Source: Taxillus chinensis (Eukaryota > Streptophyta > Magnoliopsida > Santalales > Loranthaceae). From it: a stretch of 64,000 nucleotides of DNA. A program made the position numbers and the translations under genes. Shown piece by piece: positions 62,401-64,000 of this stretch. The notes under the pieces were generated by a model that saw nothing but the letters and a program-made list of their open reading frames with translations, ran no database searches and was not told where the DNA came from. The stretch covers positions 759,984-823,983 of the forward strand of contig CM042092.1 in assembly GCA_023512835.1 (NCBI GenBank), in the 5' to 3' direction. Position 1 is the first letter of the stretch, and each line of letters begins with the position of its first letter.

Positions 62401-63407
62401 TCATAAATGACCTTTAGGGTCACGAACTCTAAATTGAGCCCAATCACTGTCAAAATACTCAAAATAACGAGCATATCCCTATCCAGATGTTTCCCATCCC
62501 ATTTTACTGTTCAAATACAAGGTCAACTAATAAACCTATGAAAAGTCAACAATTGAACCTTTCGGGGCTCTGACTCAGAATTAGGCCCAACTAGTATCAA
62601 AACACTCATATCGATGGCCACATCATCGTCTAGATATCTACATTCCCATGGGATGGCTATCTCTCAAAACTACCTAAAATACGGGTCTTTATACAGGTTG
62701 AGTCCCAAGGGGTCCTAGATGCATTTGAGTGGCATTGAGAATGTGTTTTGGGACTGAGAGTCTGGGTTTGCATTCTTTTCTTATATGATGGGTTAAGTTA
62801 TGAGGGTATACTTGTATGATTTGTGATATGTATGTGATGCCATGAATTAATGATTTCTGCATGTGATGCCATAATTTATATGATGCCTTGATATATTATG
62901 CCATGAGATGTGATACCATGATTAATGCATGAGATACTTTGCTTCCATGTGGATGTTTGCTTGTATACGAGGCCTATGACGCTAGTTTGGGTACATGCTT
63001 ATGAGGTAAAGATGATGACGCCTGAGAGGCATGACTTGTATTGGGGCCTATGAGGCTATGTGATGATGCGATGTTTTGGGGTGTATATGACATGACACGA
63101 GCACATGTCTACATGTTGTGTATGGATATAGTATGATGTGATGGTTGCTCCCCCTCCTATTGTGTTTATCTTTGTTTTTTGCAGGTGCCTACATGAGCTA
63201 GGATGTTTACCCAAGGTGGAGATTTTATTTATAATTGTTTGTATTGTTTGGATTGTAATAACATGATGTAACCCCGTGGGAAAAGAGCTATGCATATATT
63301 GTTTTGATTAAAATGAGATTTCTGTACTTGCGTGTTATATGTGTGGTGTGGATAAGGGACAACACCCATGCTAAGGTTCCTTTCTAGGTGTTTTCATCAA
63401 CTCATCA

Positions 63408-63802
63408 TATAAAGACTCATCTTTGGGTAGGACTGAGAGATAGCCATTCTAGGCAGTTGAAAACATCTGAACGATAATGTGGTCGTCGATGTGAGCATTT
63501 TGATAGTACTTGGGCCCGATTCCGGGTCGAGCCTCAAATGGCTCGATTGTTGACTTTTTGGGGTTTGTTGGTTGACCTTGCATTTGAGCGGTCAGTTGGG
63601 TTAGAAAAATTTTGGATAGCGATATGCTCATCATTTTGAGTGTTTTGACTCTATTTGAGCTCAATTTAAAGTTTATGATCCCGGGAGGTCAATTATTATT
63701 TTAGAGGTGAATTAATTAATAATTAACTAAAGAGAAAGGCAGTAAATATAAATAGGAGGAAAAGAAAGAGGGTTATGTTATTGTGTTCATGCATTTGAGA
63801 CC

Positions 63803-63860
<58 letters not shown>

Positions 63861-64000
63861 AAGCTTGGTGACTTGGGGGCGATTGGAGCTCATTGGATCC
63901 GTATGAACTGTCCAGGTAGGTGTTCTATTGATTCTCTACTCCTTGCTTTCTATTCTATGATATTAACCTACATATAAGAGGAAATTTTATGCAAATCACA
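63408..64000 (+). mobile_element. 5' part of an LTR-family copy, cut by the window end
   Basis: It starts TATAAAGACTCATC (family TGTAAAGACCCG) and shows U3 text, TAAATATAAATAGG at about 63745 and (GA)n at 63804-63855. The sequence ends before its 3' border. Confidence 0.7.
63804..63855. repeat. (GA)n microsatellite
   Basis: About 26 GA units, LTR-internal. Confidence 0.95.

Larger units (their letters stand above)
56003..62695 (-). mobile_element. LTR-family copy split by a different LTR
   Basis: TGTCACGCCTCCG...GGGTCTTTATACA on the plus strand. Without the insert at 56661-60676 it is about 2.7 kb. An ACTCGA cassette lies at about 61790-61930. The flanks (TGGGT and GGTTG) do not give a clear duplication. 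Confidence 0.65.
55774..63407 (+). mobile_element. Remnant of an older inverted copy (two halves)
   Basis: 55774-56002 carries CGGCCGATTT-type motifs. 62696-63407 carries the downstream part with GATGCCATGA repeats and GGTTGCTCCCCCTCC. They flank the large plus-start LTR copy 56003-62695 and are presumed to be one element before that insertion. Confidence 0.4.

Overview
The window is nuclear DNA of a seed plant, most likely an angiosperm. It holds two intron-rich, conserved single-copy-type genes with GT-AG introns, one nuclear-type tRNA-His gene, and about 45 kb of nested transposable elements separated by AT-rich filler. I cannot name the species from the sequence.

Gene layout. At 429-4502 (minus) lies an eight-exon gene for the mitochondrial branched-chain 2-oxoacid dehydrogenase E2 subunit (BCE2). 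At 29255-36376 (minus) lies a gene of about 13 exons for the Fanconi anemia I protein FANCI, a DNA interstrand-crosslink repair factor. tRNA-His(GUG) is at 21413-21484 (minus). The two genes share no pathway. Both need one base fewer in several homopolymers to read through (five +1 sites in total), which looks like assembly indel error rather than two independent pseudogenizations.

Mobile DNA. A Mutator-like element (4693-13879, 9-bp target duplication, about 170-bp TIRs) is inserted 190 bp upstream of the BCE2 start codon. It carries a dead FAR1/MURA-type transposase and was itself hit by a 3.2-kb LTR. From 14.3 to 19.6 kb and from 37.2 to 64 kb the sequence is a mosaic of one large LTR family. 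In the orientation that puts the TATA box ahead of the (GA)n tract it starts TGTAAAGACCCG and ends GGGGCGTGACA. At least six copies keep perfect 5-bp target duplications and are solo LTRs of 1.9-3.4 kb. Two TRIM-like miniature LTR elements with recognisable primer sites, a hAT-like MITE with an 8-bp duplication, a second MITE-like element upstream of FANCI and older unrelated LTRs are also present. No gag-pol coding region was found.

Most unusual signal. Three LTR copies carry 28-40-bp palindromes at about 100-bp spacing (48353, 48453, 48553; 50517, 50618; 59328, 59428). The outer arms TGCACG/CGTGCA are constant, while the inner arms differ between copies and units in a compensated way. Other copies of the same LTR family carry, in the same general regions, clusters built on a different 6-bp palindrome each (GTCGAC, CTCGAG, TTCGAA, CGGCCG). 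This looks like a hypervariable palindromic cassette of the LTR family and is the best candidate here for something undescribed.
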